Of a stretch of DNA of 64,000 bases, positions 18,472 through 27,605 are shown in pieces. The notes below the pieces were generated by a model. That model worked only from the letters and a program-made list of their open reading frames with translations, ran no database searches and was not told the origin of the DNA. Source of the stretch: CAWIJJ01 sp963836425 (GTDB lineage Bacteria > Acidobacteriota > Terriglobia > Bryobacterales > Bryobacteraceae). Where the stretch lies: assembly GCA_963836425.1 (NCBI GenBank), contig CAWIJJ010000003.1, positions 310,001-374,000 of the forward strand, written 5' to 3'. The position numbers were made by a program, and so were the translations under genes. The number at the start of each line of letters is the position of its first letter. Positions within the stretch are counted from its first letter, which is position 1.

Positions 18472-18567
18472 TTATTCGCTTTTATGGCCTCGCCGCCTCA
18501 GAAACAACACTGCGGCCAGCAGCACCGCCATCAAGGCGCTCACGATTCGAATTGTCGATTGATCCAT
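18472..18567 (-). CDS. 31-residue single-pass membrane peptide
   Basis: A short frame starting ATG GAT CAA and ending TAA. The product begins MDQSTIRIVSALMAVL, has one hydrophobic helix (about residues 6-23) and ends in a basic tail with RRR, HK and SE. AAGGAAG lies about 6-12 nt before the ATG. It follows the tadC stop by 61 nt on the same strand and could be the last gene of the tad operon. It is too short and lacks the processing motif to be a Flp pilin. A membrane microprotein of the Tad machinery is one possibility; the GC-rich stretch beyond it (18333-18471) shows only hairpins. Confidence 0.5.
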   Translation of the reverse strand: MDQSTIRIVSALMAVLLAAVLFLRRRGHKSE

Positions 18568-18628
18568 AGTGCTTCCTTCCTTCAACCTCTTATCGGACGT
18601 TCCGGCATTTTCAATTAGCCGGCAGCGG

Positions 18629-19543
18629 TCACATGTTTTCGATCATCGGTACCAGGTCGCGGATCAGGCGGGTCATCACCGGCCCAATCGTAACCACGAA
18701 GAGGGCCGGCAGCACGCAGAAAAAGATCGGGAAGACCAGCTTGACCGCCAGTTTGGCGGCCTTCTCTTCGGCCCGCTGCCGCGCCAGCGTGCGCAGGTAG
18801 TCCGCATGGCCGCGCAGGCTCTGCGCAACGCTGGTGCCGAAGCGGTCGGTCTGCACCAGCACCGCCACCAGCTTTTTGACGTCCTCGACGCCCGTCCGCG
18901 CCGCCAGGTTGTGCAGCGCCTCGGCACGCCGCTTGCCGGCGCGCAGTTCCAGGTTCATGAGGGTGAACTCCTCGCAAATCTCCGGGTGCGCGACCTGCAG
19001 TTCCTTGGCGACCTGGATAACGGTCTGGTCGATGCCGAGGCCGGATTCGACGCAGACGACCATCAGGTCCAGCGCATTCGGCAGCCCGCGCTGAATGGCG
19101 CGCTGCCGGCGCGAAATCCGCATCGACAGGAGCTGGCCCGGCAGCATGTAGCCGAACATGATGGCGGCGCCGACTGCGAGGATCACCTTGTCAAAGGGCT
19201 GCGCATTGCGCAGGGAAACGGCCAGCATGATGCCGCCCAGGGTGGCCGTGCTCATCCACCGCAGTCCCTGGAAAATTCCCGGGGCCGACGGCTGCCTGAG
19301 GCCGGCCGTCATCAGCCGCCGCTTGAGCGCGGGCAAATCCTTCGGCGAGGCCGGGACTCGTGCGCCGATCCGGCTCACCAGTTCCCGCCAGAACAAGGCG
19401 GGAGAAGGCAGAACCGGGACGGCCGGCACCTTGCCCGACAACCGTTCGAGGGCGCGCACCCGCCACGCCCACAATCGCCAGGCGATCACCGCCGTGGCCG
19501 TGGAGACCAGGAGAAACACCAGCACCGAAAGCAGTTCGAGCAT
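18629..19543 (-). CDS. tadC: Tad secretion inner-membrane protein TadC (GspF domain)
   Basis: 304 residues. Hydrophobic segments lie at the N-terminus (about 3-25), near 95-135 and at the C-terminus. The T2SS-F domain is visible as NALDLMVVCVESGLGIDQTVIQVAKEL, HPEICEEFTLMNLELRAGKRRAEALHNLAARTG and LVAVLVQTDRFGTSVAQSLRGHADYLR. TadC and TadB together form the inner-membrane platform of the Tad/Flp pilus. The start is 6 nt after the tadB stop. Confidence 0.9.
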   Translation of the reverse strand: MLELLSVLVFLLVSTATAVIAWRLWAWRVRALERLSGKVPAVPVLPSPALFWRELVSRIGARVPASPKDLPALKRRLMTAGLRQPSAPGIFQGLRWMSTATLGGIMLAVSLRNAQPFDKVILAVGAAIMFGYMLPGQLLSMRISRRQRAIQRGLPNALDLMVVCVESGLGIDQTVIQVAKELQVAHPEICEEFTLMNLELRAGKRRAEALHNLAARTGVEDVKKLVAVLVQTDRFGTSVAQSLRGHADYLRTLARQRAEEKAAKLAVKLVFPIFFCVLPALFVVTIGPVMTRLIRDLVPMIENM

Positions 19544-19549
19544 CTTGAC

Positions 19550-20506
19550 TCACACCTCGAAACTAACCAGTTTGCGGATGATCAGGTAGCCGACCAGCTG
19601 CAGGCCGAGGCCGCCGGCCAGCAGCAGGTGGCCCATCGGGTCGTCCACAAAAAACCGCGCGTACTGCGGATTGACCAGAAACATCATGGCGCCCACGGCC
19701 GCCGGGATAGAGGCCAGGATGCGGCCGGACATCAAGCCCTGGGCGCTGACGGCCCGGATGCGTCCGCGCAGCTTGAAACGCTCGCGGATGATCTGTGCAA
19801 GCTTGTCCAGCAGTTCGGCCAGGTTGCCGCCGGTGCGCTTCTGCAGCAGCACTGCCGAAACGAAGAACTGTACGTCCATCGAAGGCACTCTCTGGCACAG
19901 CTTGTGCAGGACCACCTCGAGCGCCTGTCCCAGGTTCTGCTCCTCGAAAGCGCGGCGGAACTCGGCCGCCAGGGGCTCGCTGAACTCCTTCTGTACCATC
20001 TCGAGCGCCACCGAAAAGGCGTGCCCGGCGCGCATCGAGCGGGAAATGAATTCGAGCGCGTCGGGAAACTGCTCTTCGAAGGCGTGCAGCCGGCGGGTTG
20101 CCCGCCGCCGCACGTACCAGAGCGGCACGTAGGCGGGCGGAATGCCGGCCGCCAAGGCAAGGCCGGGGGCGGTGTTCCCGGTAAACAGCGTGACCCCCGC
20201 AAATGCCGCCAGGAAGGCCCCGATCGAACGGTGCAGCAGTCCGGCCGCGCTCCACTTGAGACCGGCGCGCTCGAGCAGCCGCTCGGTGGATTGCTTGAGC
20301 TTGAGTTTTTCGAGCAGGCCGCGGGCCAGCCTGCCCCGCATCTCGTCCACGGCCTGAATCAGCACGGGCCGCGCCGCCCGCTTCTCGACCACCCGCTTGA
20401 CCCCCACACGGCGGACGGCCTGGCGGGCGGAGCGGTGGTCGATCAACAGGTTGACCAGCCAGAAACACAGTCCGGTGCTCGCCGCCGCCATCAAAAAAAC
20501 GATCAT
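19550..20506 (-). CDS. tadB: Tad secretion inner-membrane protein TadB (GspF domain)
   Basis: 318 residues with two N-terminal hydrophobic segments and two C-terminal ones. The F domain reads FPDALEFISRSMRAGHAFSVALEMVQKEF, PLAAEFRRAFEEQNLGQALEVVLHKLCQRVPSMDVQFFVSAVLLQKRTGGNLAELLDKLA; the last part is the typical TGGNLAE motif. It overlaps cpaF by 4 nt (ATGA) and precedes tadC, the canonical A-B-C order. Confidence 0.92.
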   Translation of the reverse strand: MIVFLMAAASTGLCFWLVNLLIDHRSARQAVRRVGVKRVVEKRAARPVLIQAVDEMRGRLARGLLEKLKLKQSTERLLERAGLKWSAAGLLHRSIGAFLAAFAGVTLFTGNTAPGLALAAGIPPAYVPLWYVRRRATRRLHAFEEQFPDALEFISRSMRAGHAFSVALEMVQKEFSEPLAAEFRRAFEEQNLGQALEVVLHKLCQRVPSMDVQFFVSAVLLQKRTGGNLAELLDKLAQIIRERFKLRGRIRAVSAQGLMSGRILASIPAAVGAMMFLVNPQYARFFVDDPMGHLLLAGGLGLQLVGYLIIRKLVSFEV

Positions 20507-21888
20507 GCCGGGTTCCCTGGCGCCTCCGTCTCGGGATCGCCGCCGACTTCGACCACTTCGTCATACATCTCGTGCGGCAGGCGGATACCGGCCGCCAGCA
20601 GCTTCTCGTTGCATTTGGGCATGATCCCGGTGGCGACGAAACGTCCCAGCACCTGGCCCTGCGGGGATATGCCGCGCTTCTCAAAGACAAACAGGTCCTG
20701 GAGGGTGACCACGTCGGTCTCGATTCCGGTAACCTCGGTGACGCTGGTGACCCGGCGTGTGCCGTCGCTCATGCGCGAGCATTGCACCAACAGGTGCACC
20801 GCCGAGGCGATCTGCTGCCGGATGGCGGCCAGGTGCATGTTCGCGTTGGCCAGCGTCACCATCACCTCGAGACGCGAAATCGCATCGCGGGCGCTATTGG
20901 CGTGCACCGTGGTGAGGGAGCCGTCGTGGCCCGTGTTCATCGCCTGCAGCATATCGAGCGCCTCCTCGCCGCGCACCTCCCCCACGATGATCCGGTCCGG
21001 GCGCATACGCAGGCTGTTGACCAGCAACTGCCGCTGCCGCACCATACCGTGCCCTTCGAGGTTGGCCGGACGCGTCTCGAGCCGCGCCAAATGCGGCTGC
21101 TTGAGCTGTAGTTCGGCTGCGTCCTCAATGGTCACGATCCGTTCTTTGGGTGCAATGAAGGCGGAGAGGGCGTTGAGCAGCGTGGTCTTCCCCGCCCCGG
21201 TGCCGCCCGAGACGACAATGTTCAGGCGCGCGCGCACAGCGGCCTCGAGCAGCCGCAGCATGCCCGCGGTGAGAGAGTTGCGCGCCACCAGGTCTTCCGG
21301 CATCAGCTTGTCGGTGCCGAAGCGGCGGATGGAAAGCAGCGGCCCGTCCACGGCGAGCGGCGGAATGATGGCATTGACGCGGGAGCCGTCGGTGAGGCGC
21401 GCGTCCACCATGGGATTCGATTCATCCACGCGCCGGCCCACCTGCGACACGATCCTGTCGATGATGCGCAGCAGGTGCGCATTGTCGTGGAAGCGCACGC
21501 TGGTGAGCTCGAGCAGGCCCTTCCGTTCGACGTAGACCTGGCGGCTGCCGTTCACCAGGATGTCGGAGATGGAGCCATCGGCGAGCAGCGGCTCGAGGGG
21601 GCCGAGCCCAAACACCTCGTGCAGCACCTCTTCGCTGATCTGCTGTTTCTCGACGGCCGTGAGCAGGTTGGGCTCTTCGGCCACCATGGCCAGCACGGCG
21701 CGCCGCACTTCCCCCCGGATCTGATCGTCGTCGATCTGGGAAAGCGCGTCGAGATTCATGCGCTCGAGCAGCTTGCGGTGGAGAGTAAACTTCAGCTCCT
21801 GGTACTCCGGATTGAGCTGCGTAGCGCGCGCCTGGCGCAGGATACGCTGTTGCCAGTCGGGCGATGGGGGAAGAGGCGGGGCCGTCAC
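20503..21888 (-). CDS. cpaF: Tad pilus assembly ATPase CpaF/TadA
   Basis: 461 residues. The secretion ATPase core shows Walker A GGTGAGKTT at residues 228-236, the Asp box IVTIEDAAELQL, Walker B RIIVGEVRGEEALDMLQAMNTGHDGSLTTVHAN and a His box. An N-terminal domain carries DPLEPLL-like GLGPLEPLLADGSISDILVNG, typical of CpaF. It drives Flp pilus assembly on the cytoplasmic side. The C-terminal extension ends in an acidic/proline tail. Both ends overlap neighbours by 4 nt. Confidence 0.94.
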   Translation of the reverse strand: MTAPPLPPSPDWQQRILRQARATQLNPEYQELKFTLHRKLLERMNLDALSQIDDDQIRGEVRRAVLAMVAEEPNLLTAVEKQQISEEVLHEVFGLGPLEPLLADGSISDILVNGSRQVYVERKGLLELTSVRFHDNAHLLRIIDRIVSQVGRRVDESNPMVDARLTDGSRVNAIIPPLAVDGPLLSIRRFGTDKLMPEDLVARNSLTAGMLRLLEAAVRARLNIVVSGGTGAGKTTLLNALSAFIAPKERIVTIEDAAELQLKQPHLARLETRPANLEGHGMVRQRQLLVNSLRMRPDRIIVGEVRGEEALDMLQAMNTGHDGSLTTVHANSARDAISRLEVMVTLANANMHLAAIRQQIASAVHLLVQCSRMSDGTRRVTSVTEVTGIETDVVTLQDLFVFEKRGISPQGQVLGRFVATGIMPKCNEKLLAAGIRLPHEMYDEVVEVGGDPETEAPGNPA

Positions 21889-23180
21889 TTGGATTTGCGC
21901 TCCGGGGATGAATCGAGAAAGGGAACCGGCATTTCGAGCGGGGGCGGCGGGTTGTCCATGGGAACCCCCGCTTCGGGTGTGACCACCACCACCAGTTCGG
22001 TTTTGGTCTTGGATTGCGACCGGCTGCGGAACAGGGCGCCCAGGATCGGCACGCTGGCAAACCCGGGCAGCCGCGAAAAACCCTGGATGACACGCTCATC
22101 CAGCATCCCGGCGATGACGAAGCTCTGTCCTTCGGCGAGCTCCACATCGGTTTCCACCCGGCGCGTCGACAGCGCGGGAATGCGGAACCCGGAAACGGTT
22201 ACACCGTTGGCCGGGTCCACGGTGGAGACTTCCGGCCGCACGTGCATCCGCACTGTGCCATGGGGGGTAATCGTAGGAACAAAGGAGAGCCGGATGCCGA
22301 ACTCGCGAAACTGCACCGTCACCGAACCGGAACTGGCGCCCGACTGCACGACGGGAACCGGAAACTCGCCTCCGGCCAGGAAAGTTGCCTCCTTGCCGTT
22401 GGTCGCCACCAGGTTGGGTTCGGCCAGGATTTGCAGCAGGCCTCGGGATTCCAGGTCGCGCAGGAGCAGGCCGAGGTTGAGGTCCGGACGGAATGCGAAC
22501 ACGTTGAGGATGTCGGAGAGACCGAAGGTGGTGGAGCCGGTCGAGGATGCCGGAACAGTCCCGGTCACGTCGCCCACGGTGGGGCCCGGGAACTGGCCGG
22601 TGGAGACCGCTCCGGGTGTGCGCAGCGCTCCGGTGGAGAGCAGGCTGATGCCGAACTCGGAAGCCGCATTCCGGTTGAGCTCCGCGAAGCGGACGCGCAG
22701 CAGGATCTGCCGCTCGGAACGGGGCGCGGCGACCTGCAAATTGCTGACGGCTCCCTTTACGGTGGCCGCAACCAGCGCCAAAGCGCGGTCGGCCACGGCC
22801 TGGGAACTGGCCCTGCCCACCAGGGCCATCGAGTCCCGGCTGGCGCGCAGGTCGATGTCCTCGTCGGGAAAGGTCTGGCGGAGCATGGTGCGGAAAGGCT
22901 CGAGGTTAGGCTCTACCGTCACATCGTAGGTCCGCCGCTGCCCGTCCTTCGACCAGACCACGAGGGTGGCCTGACCGACTGCCTTACTGTGGAACAGCAC
23001 CTCGGTGTCGCTGGCCACGACCGCATCCACCACCTCCGGATTGCTGGTCGCGACGCGCGCAACGCCCCCGGGGCAGTCGATCAGGTCGCCCCGGCCTACC
23101 GCCAGCGACAGCGCCGCACGCGAATCGGAAGCGGCAGGAAGCGAAACGAGGCAGAGACAGAGCAACAGAACGGATTTCAT
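21885..23180 (-). CDS. cpaC: Tad pilus outer-membrane secretin CpaC/RcpA
   Basis: 431 residues with a signal peptide (SVLLLCLCLVSLPAASDSRA). The N-terminal pilus-formation domain has VATSNPEVVDAVVASDTEVLFHSKAVGQATLVVW. The secretin core follows: ILLRVRFAELNRNAASEFGI, LLQILAEPNLVATNGKEATFLAGGEFPVPV and SFVIAGMLDERVIQGFSRLPGFASVPILGALFRS, the standard secretin finger. It forms the gated outer-membrane pore of the Tad system. No lipobox is seen; a separate pilotin is not present here. Confidence 0.93.
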   Translation of the reverse strand: MKSVLLLCLCLVSLPAASDSRAALSLAVGRGDLIDCPGGVARVATSNPEVVDAVVASDTEVLFHSKAVGQATLVVWSKDGQRRTYDVTVEPNLEPFRTMLRQTFPDEDIDLRASRDSMALVGRASSQAVADRALALVAATVKGAVSNLQVAAPRSERQILLRVRFAELNRNAASEFGISLLSTGALRTPGAVSTGQFPGPTVGDVTGTVPASSTGSTTFGLSDILNVFAFRPDLNLGLLLRDLESRGLLQILAEPNLVATNGKEATFLAGGEFPVPVVQSGASSGSVTVQFREFGIRLSFVPTITPHGTVRMHVRPEVSTVDPANGVTVSGFRIPALSTRRVETDVELAEGQSFVIAGMLDERVIQGFSRLPGFASVPILGALFRSRSQSKTKTELVVVVTPEAGVPMDNPPPPLEMPVPFLDSSPERKSK

Positions 23181-24097
23181 TTGGATCCTCCGGGCCGGGG
23201 AGCGGCGGGTTCCACGGTCTTGGCGCTGCCCCGGATCATGACCACCTGCGCCGGCTCGGGCAGGGGAGCCGCCGCCGGTTGGACCGGCGGCGGTGCCGGC
23301 TCGGGCTGCCGGGCGGGACGCGGCTTCGCCGCCACGGGCGCCGGGACCGGCTTCGAGACCGCAGGCGGAGACGCGGGTTCGCCGGGCGCGCCGAACAGTT
23401 CCAGGGTCTGGCGGCCGTGGGCCGCCGCGATCTGGTTGTCGGTGGAATTGCGCAACACCAGTTGAATGTGGCCTTCGTTGTTGGCCAGGGTGAGGAACTC
23501 GGCTTCCGAGGGATTCACCAGCAGGGTAACCACGGGAGCGACGATGGATTGGCTCTTGCCGTCGGTTTGAATCGTCTGTCCGGCGGAAAGCACAGTGATG
23601 TTCTGCAGGACGGTGCGGGTGTAGGTGTCGGCCCGCCCCGGTGGGCGTCCGGTGACGAGCACATCCACACGCATGCCGGGCAACAGGAAACCGGCTACGC
23701 CGACCACGTCGTTCACGCGTACCGAAATGGCCCGCATACCGGCGGGGATCATCGGCGCCAGGCCGAGACCGGCGCCGCGCGCCGCGATGCGCGAGTCGAG
23801 CACGGGCTCGTCCGGCTGCATGGGGCTGATCACGGGACGATCGACGACATCTTCAATCGTCGAGAACGCTCCCGAGGGGAAAAAGCTCTCCGGAACCTGG
23901 CGGATTTTGACGGCTTCGGGGGAAATCATGGCGCCCACCGACAACAACCGGCCGGCCACCACCATCGGCTTTTCCTTTTCCGCCCGCCGGATCCTCCCGG
24001 CGCCCCCGCCCGCCACGCGGTAGAAAACGGTGGCGACCAGCAATCCCCAAAGCAGACTCGTGCCCATCACGATCACAAAGCGGCGGTCGACGCGCAT
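23177..24097 (-). CDS. cpaB: Flp pilus assembly protein CpaB/RcpC
   Basis: 306 residues. An N-terminal membrane anchor (about residues 8-28) is followed by a SAF domain with MVVAGRLLSVGAMISPEAVKIRQVPE, and a RcpC-like part with MRAISVRVNDVVGVAGFLLPGMRVDVLVTG and TVLQNITVLSAGQTI. The last 80 residues are Pro/Ala-rich and probably span peptidoglycan. It is a periplasmic partner of the secretin. Start overlap and 3-nt spacing to tadV show a single operon. Confidence 0.92.
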   Translation of the reverse strand: MRVDRRFVIVMGTSLLWGLLVATVFYRVAGGGAGRIRRAEKEKPMVVAGRLLSVGAMISPEAVKIRQVPESFFPSGAFSTIEDVVDRPVISPMQPDEPVLDSRIAARGAGLGLAPMIPAGMRAISVRVNDVVGVAGFLLPGMRVDVLVTGRPPGRADTYTRTVLQNITVLSAGQTIQTDGKSQSIVAPVVTLLVNPSEAEFLTLANNEGHIQLVLRNSTDNQIAAAHGRQTLELFGAPGEPASPPAVSKPVPAPVAAKPRPARQPEPAPPPVQPAAAPLPEPAQVVMIRGSAKTVEPAAPRPGGSK

Positions 24098-24100
24098 ACG

Positions 24101-24520
24101 TTATCTCCCCCCCATCAGGGCCAGCCAGGCTCCTGCCACAATGGCCGGAGCGTACGGAATGGCGACGGCGCGGGGCCGCACCAGCAGGACCAGTCCCGCC
24201 AGCAGGGCGCCCGCTATGGCCGCCAGAACAGCCGCCGTGAGGATCGCCGCCGGGCCCAGCAGGGCGCCGAAGGCGGCCATCAGTTTGAGATCGCCGCCGC
24301 CGAGTCCGCCCAGCCGGTAGCAGATCCAGAACAGCGAGAACCCCGCTGCCGCACCGCCCAAAGCAAGCAGGAAGCCGCGGACGCCGCCGGCAAGCGTAGC
24401 CAGTACGAGTCCGGCCAGCAAGCCCGAGCCGGTGAGCCAGTTGGCAATGGTGCGCCGGCGCAGGTCGTCAATGACGGCGCAGCACCCCAGGGCCAAGGCG
24501 GTAATCTCAACACCGCTCAC
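24101..24520 (-). CDS. tadV: Prepilin peptidase TadV/CpaA (A24 family)
   Basis: 139 residues, the short peptidase-only form. Catalytic aspartates are in AVIDDLRRRTIANWL (first Asp, near residue 18) and GGLGGGDLKLMAAFGAL (second Asp, GGGDLK near residue 76). Six hydrophobic segments are predicted. It would process Flp-type prepilins and TadE-like pseudopilins, yet neither is encoded in this window. The start overlaps the stop of the upstream membrane protein gene by 4 nt. Confidence 0.88.
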   Translation of the reverse strand: MSGVEITALALGCCAVIDDLRRRTIANWLTGSGLLAGLVLATLAGGVRGFLLALGGAAAGFSLFWICYRLGGLGGGDLKLMAAFGALLGPAAILTAAVLAAIAGALLAGLVLLVRPRAVAIPYAPAIVAGAWLALMGGR

Positions 24521-26070
24521 GGCCGGCCTCCCGGCGCACCGGCGCGCGCGGCTTGATTCCAGCCCGGTACCCGCTCCACCAGAACCGCCTCCGGATCCTG
24601 GTACAAGAGCCGCCAGTCCGCGTCACGGGCCAGCACCGTGCTGAGCGGCCAGGAGCGTGGCAGAAGTGCCAGGTCGAAACGATATTTGTCCAGCAATTCG
24701 CGCCAGTTGCCGGTGCCGGACTGCAAAACCCGATACTCGGCGCCGAGGCGCGGGCCGTAGAAATCACTGCGCCCGTCGAAGAAGACCCGCTGGCGTGGAA
24801 ACAGGCGGAAGATCAGATAGTCGGCCCACTGGTCGGAACTGAGAATGCGGGGCGTGGCGGCGAGGAGCCGCTCGCGGTTGTTATCGACAGCGGCTACCGG
24901 GAAGCGGCTGCCGGAAAAACCGGCTGCCGGGGCGAGGCCCCTGCCCGCAATCATCGCCACCGCCGCCACCGCCATCCAGACGCTGGCATGGCGGCGCGAG
25001 CCCAGTTCCCTGCCGAGGTCGCCGGCGGCGCGCCACAAGGAGCGCGGCGCCGCCAGGGACGCGCGCCGGACGTACCAGAGAGCGCATTCGCCCGCGACGA
25101 CGGGGGCGGCCGCCACCGCGAACAGCGGGATGTGGCGCGCCGAACGGAGCGCGGCGAAACTCCAGACCAGGACCAGCAACCCTTCGAGCCAGCGCCCCCG
25201 CGCCATTGCGCGGGAGGCGAGCGCCGCGGCCGCCAGCAGCAGGACGGCAAACAGCAGCATGCCTTCGCTGCGGATGTTGGGAGACTGAAACTCCTGCACG
25301 TGGTCGAGGATCCAGGACGAATTCAGGTAGGCGATGACGTGCGCGTGCAGACGCCATCCGTAGGGATTCAACAGGCTGGCCGCGGCGCACGCGAGCAGAA
25401 CCCATCCGTAACGCAGCGCCGCACCCGCACTCCTCCGCGCCAGCGACACGGCGGCTGCCACCAGCAGGGTGGCGGGCAGGACGACGAACCCCGCGTGCAG
25501 GTTGGCCCACAGCGCGCACAAAGGCGGGAGCAGCCACAGGCGCCCACCGGCGCGGCCCGCGTCCTCATCGAGCAGCCAGAGGGTCAGAGTATAGAACAGG
25601 ATGGAAAACACGTGCGGGCGGGCCAGGTAGTGGATGCTCGAAGCGCTGACGGCGGTCAGGGTCAACGCCAGGGCGATCCACAGGCCGCATTCCCGGCGCA
25701 ACAGCCAGGCGAACAGGGCGGCGGCGGCGAGGGCGAGCACGACGGCCGATAAAGCGGCCACGCCGGCGAGGCCGAGACGGCCAAACACCAGAGCGAAAAG
25801 CGTATCGGAGAGCCATTCCCAGGCATACCACGCGTCGCCGGCACGGGAGAAAGAAAACGGATCGGCCACCGGCACAGACCCGGTTGCGAGCACCAGTTCG
25901 CCGGTGCGGATGTGCCAGCCGGTATCGCCGTCGGCAAGGAGGGCCTCGATGCCGCCCGGCCGGGCGAAGGCGGCCAGCAGCAGCATCACGAAAAACAGGT
26001 CGACAAAAGAAGGCACCAAAAGCCTGTGCAGCCACAGGGGCAGGCGCCGGACGGCTTTGGCAGAGGGCAT
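24517..26070 (-). CDS. Large polytopic membrane protein at the head of the tad operon
   Basis: 517 residues from ATG 26070 (MPSAKAVRRLPLWLHRLL), chosen because GGAAGCG precedes it by about 8 nt. The protein has about 11 transmembrane segments. Its first periplasmic loop contains DGDTGWHIRTGELVLATGSVP followed by DPFSFSRAGDAWYAWEWLSD, a pattern found in uncharacterised GT-C-like membrane proteins. After the helices a soluble tail contains QWADYLIFRLFPRQRVFFDGRSDFYG. The 4-nt overlap with tadV puts it in the pilus operon. A role in glycosylating the pilus or its anchoring is conceivable but is inference. Confidence 0.7.
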   Translation of the reverse strand: MPSAKAVRRLPLWLHRLLVPSFVDLFFVMLLLAAFARPGGIEALLADGDTGWHIRTGELVLATGSVPVADPFSFSRAGDAWYAWEWLSDTLFALVFGRLGLAGVAALSAVVLALAAAALFAWLLRRECGLWIALALTLTAVSASSIHYLARPHVFSILFYTLTLWLLDEDAGRAGGRLWLLPPLCALWANLHAGFVVLPATLLVAAAVSLARRSAGAALRYGWVLLACAAASLLNPYGWRLHAHVIAYLNSSWILDHVQEFQSPNIRSEGMLLFAVLLLAAAALASRAMARGRWLEGLLVLVWSFAALRSARHIPLFAVAAAPVVAGECALWYVRRASLAAPRSLWRAAGDLGRELGSRRHASVWMAVAAVAMIAGRGLAPAAGFSGSRFPVAAVDNNRERLLAATPRILSSDQWADYLIFRLFPRQRVFFDGRSDFYGPRLGAEYRVLQSGTGNWRELLDKYRFDLALLPRSWPLSTVLARDADWRLLYQDPEAVLVERVPGWNQAARAGAPGGRP

Positions 26071-26194
26071 CACGCTTCCACAACACAGATCGGCCGATCC
26101 CGCCGGATTCTTGAGGGAGCGGCAGCGGGAAAGGCAGGTTGGTACCAGGACTCTCACACTTGCGGCAGGGGCTCCGCCGCCTCAAGTTTAGGGA

Positions 26195-26482
26195 GTGTTC
26201 CAACTTCTCCTGTTTCTTTTCCTGCAGGGCTGCGACCTGGCCACCACCCTTTGGTTTCTTCACCTTGGAATTCACGAAGGCAACCCGCTGGTGGCCGGAA
26301 TTCTGGCCGTGACAGGGTCGCCCGCATTTTCGCTGGCGTTGCTCAAAGCCGCCGCGGCGGGCCTCGCTTTTTTTGCGTGGAAGCGAGGCAGCACCGGTCT
26401 GCTGCGCCGGCTGAACCTGTTTTTTCTGGTCTGCGTGGCCTGGAACCTGGCCGCCATCGCCAGGCTCGGAAACGGCGGTTAG
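26195..26482 (+). CDS. Small membrane protein, DUF5658-like
   Basis: 95 residues with three hydrophobic segments. The opening LLFLFLQGCDLATTLWFLHLG with EGNPLVAGIL is the pattern of DUF5658-type proteins (Asp in helix 1, E-x-NP at the loop). GTG at 26195 is the only reasonable start. It is divergent from the tad operon head, separated by 124 nt. Function unknown. Confidence 0.65.
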   Translation: MFQLLLFLFLQGCDLATTLWFLHLGIHEGNPLVAGILAVTGSPAFSLALLKAAAAGLAFFAWKRGSTGLLRRLNLFFLVCVAWNLAAIARLGNGG

Positions 26483-26499
26483 CTGCCGGCCGCCGCAAA

Positions 26500-26715
26500 A
26501 TGGCCCCGCCAGTGTCCGGTCTGGCCCTTGGGCTCGCCGGAGCCATGGGATCCGGTTGGGCGGTTTCCAGTCTGCTGTTCGGCGTTACCGCCACCGATCC
26601 AGCCACCTACGCCTCGGTCTCGCTCCTTCTGGTGGGGGTCGCCGTCGCCGCCTGCTATTTTCCGGCGCGACGCGCCATGCGGGTCGAGCCGGTAGCGGCA
26701 TTGCGGCAAGGCTAG
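26500..26715 (+). pseudogene. C-terminal remnant of an FtsX/MacB-type permease
   Basis: The last 71 codons read VSSLLFGVTATDPATYASVS, a hydrophobic helix, then YFPARRAMRVEPVAALRQG. That is the typical end of MacB-like ABC permeases, including the duplicated orphan permeases common in acidobacteria (normally about 800 residues). Nothing upstream encodes the rest, since the DUF5658-like gene lies directly before it. I read it as the tail of a deleted gene. Confidence 0.65.
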
Positions 26716-26752
26716 CTGCATCGCGGGGAACGGGCAGCGAATCAAACCCCCC

Positions 26753-27577
26753 ATGAGCTTCACCCAGAGCGAAAAAGCGGCCCGTTTCCGCGCCCTGCAC
26801 GATGCCCCCGGCGCCTTCATCATTCCCAACCCGTGGGATGCCGGCTCCGCCCGCATTCTCGCCGGGCTCGGTTTCGAGGCGCTGGCCACCTCGAGCGCCG
26901 CCTCCGCCTGTGCCCTGGGCCGGAGGGACGGCGAACTGACGCGAGACGAGGCGCTGGCCCACGCGCGCCAGATTGTCGAGGCCACGGATTTGCCGGTTTC
27001 GGCGGATCTCGAGAAAGGATTCGGCGACGCACCGGCGGCAGTCGCAGAGACGATCCGCCTGGCCTCCGGAGTGGGGCTGGTTGGATGCACGATCGAGGAT
27101 GCAACGGGCAACCGCGACCGCCCGCTGTACGATTTCCAGCCGGCCGTCGAAAGGATCGCCGCCGCCGCCGAAGCGGCCCACGCACTCGCGTTCCCATTTC
27201 TCCTGACGGCGCGAGCCCACAATCTCCTTTATCCCAATCCCAGCCTGGACGAGACCATTCGCCGCCTGCAGGCTTTCGAAAAGGCCGGCGCCGATGTGCT
27301 CTTCGCTCCCGGCCTGCCCGATCTCGCTTCGGTGCGCGCGGTCTGCGCCGCCGTTTCGAGGCCTGTCAATTTCATGGTGGGAATCAAAGGAAAATCGTTC
27401 CCGGCCGAGGAACTCGCCGCGGCCGGAGTCAGGCGCATCAGCCTGGCGACGTCGCTGTACCGTGCGGCCATGACGGGATTTCTCGACGCCGCGCGGGAGG
27501 TGAAAGACACGGGCCGTTTCGATTTTCTCGACCACTTGCCGGCCACGGCGGAATTGAGCAAGCTGATGGGCATCTGA
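26753..27577 (+). CDS. Isocitrate lyase / PEP mutase superfamily protein
   Basis: 274 residues, normal for the family. Motifs: APGAFIIPNPWDAGSARILAGLGFEALATSSAA near the N-terminus, LPVSADLEKGFGDAPAAVAET (metal-binding Asp and Glu), VGCTIEDATGNRDRPLYDF, FLLTARAHN and ADVLFAPGLPD. The usual KKCGH lyase loop of true isocitrate lyases is absent. Members act as carboxyvinyl-phosphonate mutases, oxaloacetate or methylisocitrate-type lyases; which applies is not visible. A DUF309 gene follows closely. Confidence 0.85.
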   Translation: MSFTQSEKAARFRALHDAPGAFIIPNPWDAGSARILAGLGFEALATSSAASACALGRRDGELTRDEALAHARQIVEATDLPVSADLEKGFGDAPAAVAETIRLASGVGLVGCTIEDATGNRDRPLYDFQPAVERIAAAAEAAHALAFPFLLTARAHNLLYPNPSLDETIRRLQAFEKAGADVLFAPGLPDLASVRAVCAAVSRPVNFMVGIKGKSFPAEELAAAGVRRISLATSLYRAAMTGFLDAAREVKDTGRFDFLDHLPATAELSKLMGI

Positions 27578-27605
27578 CGCCGCCCGAAATGCGAAAATCG
27601 GAAGC

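Noticed and set aside
18569..21535. A 988-codon plus-strand frame
   Set aside because: It is exactly antisense to tadC, tadB and cpaF, whose motifs are complete; the product has no domain-like sequence.
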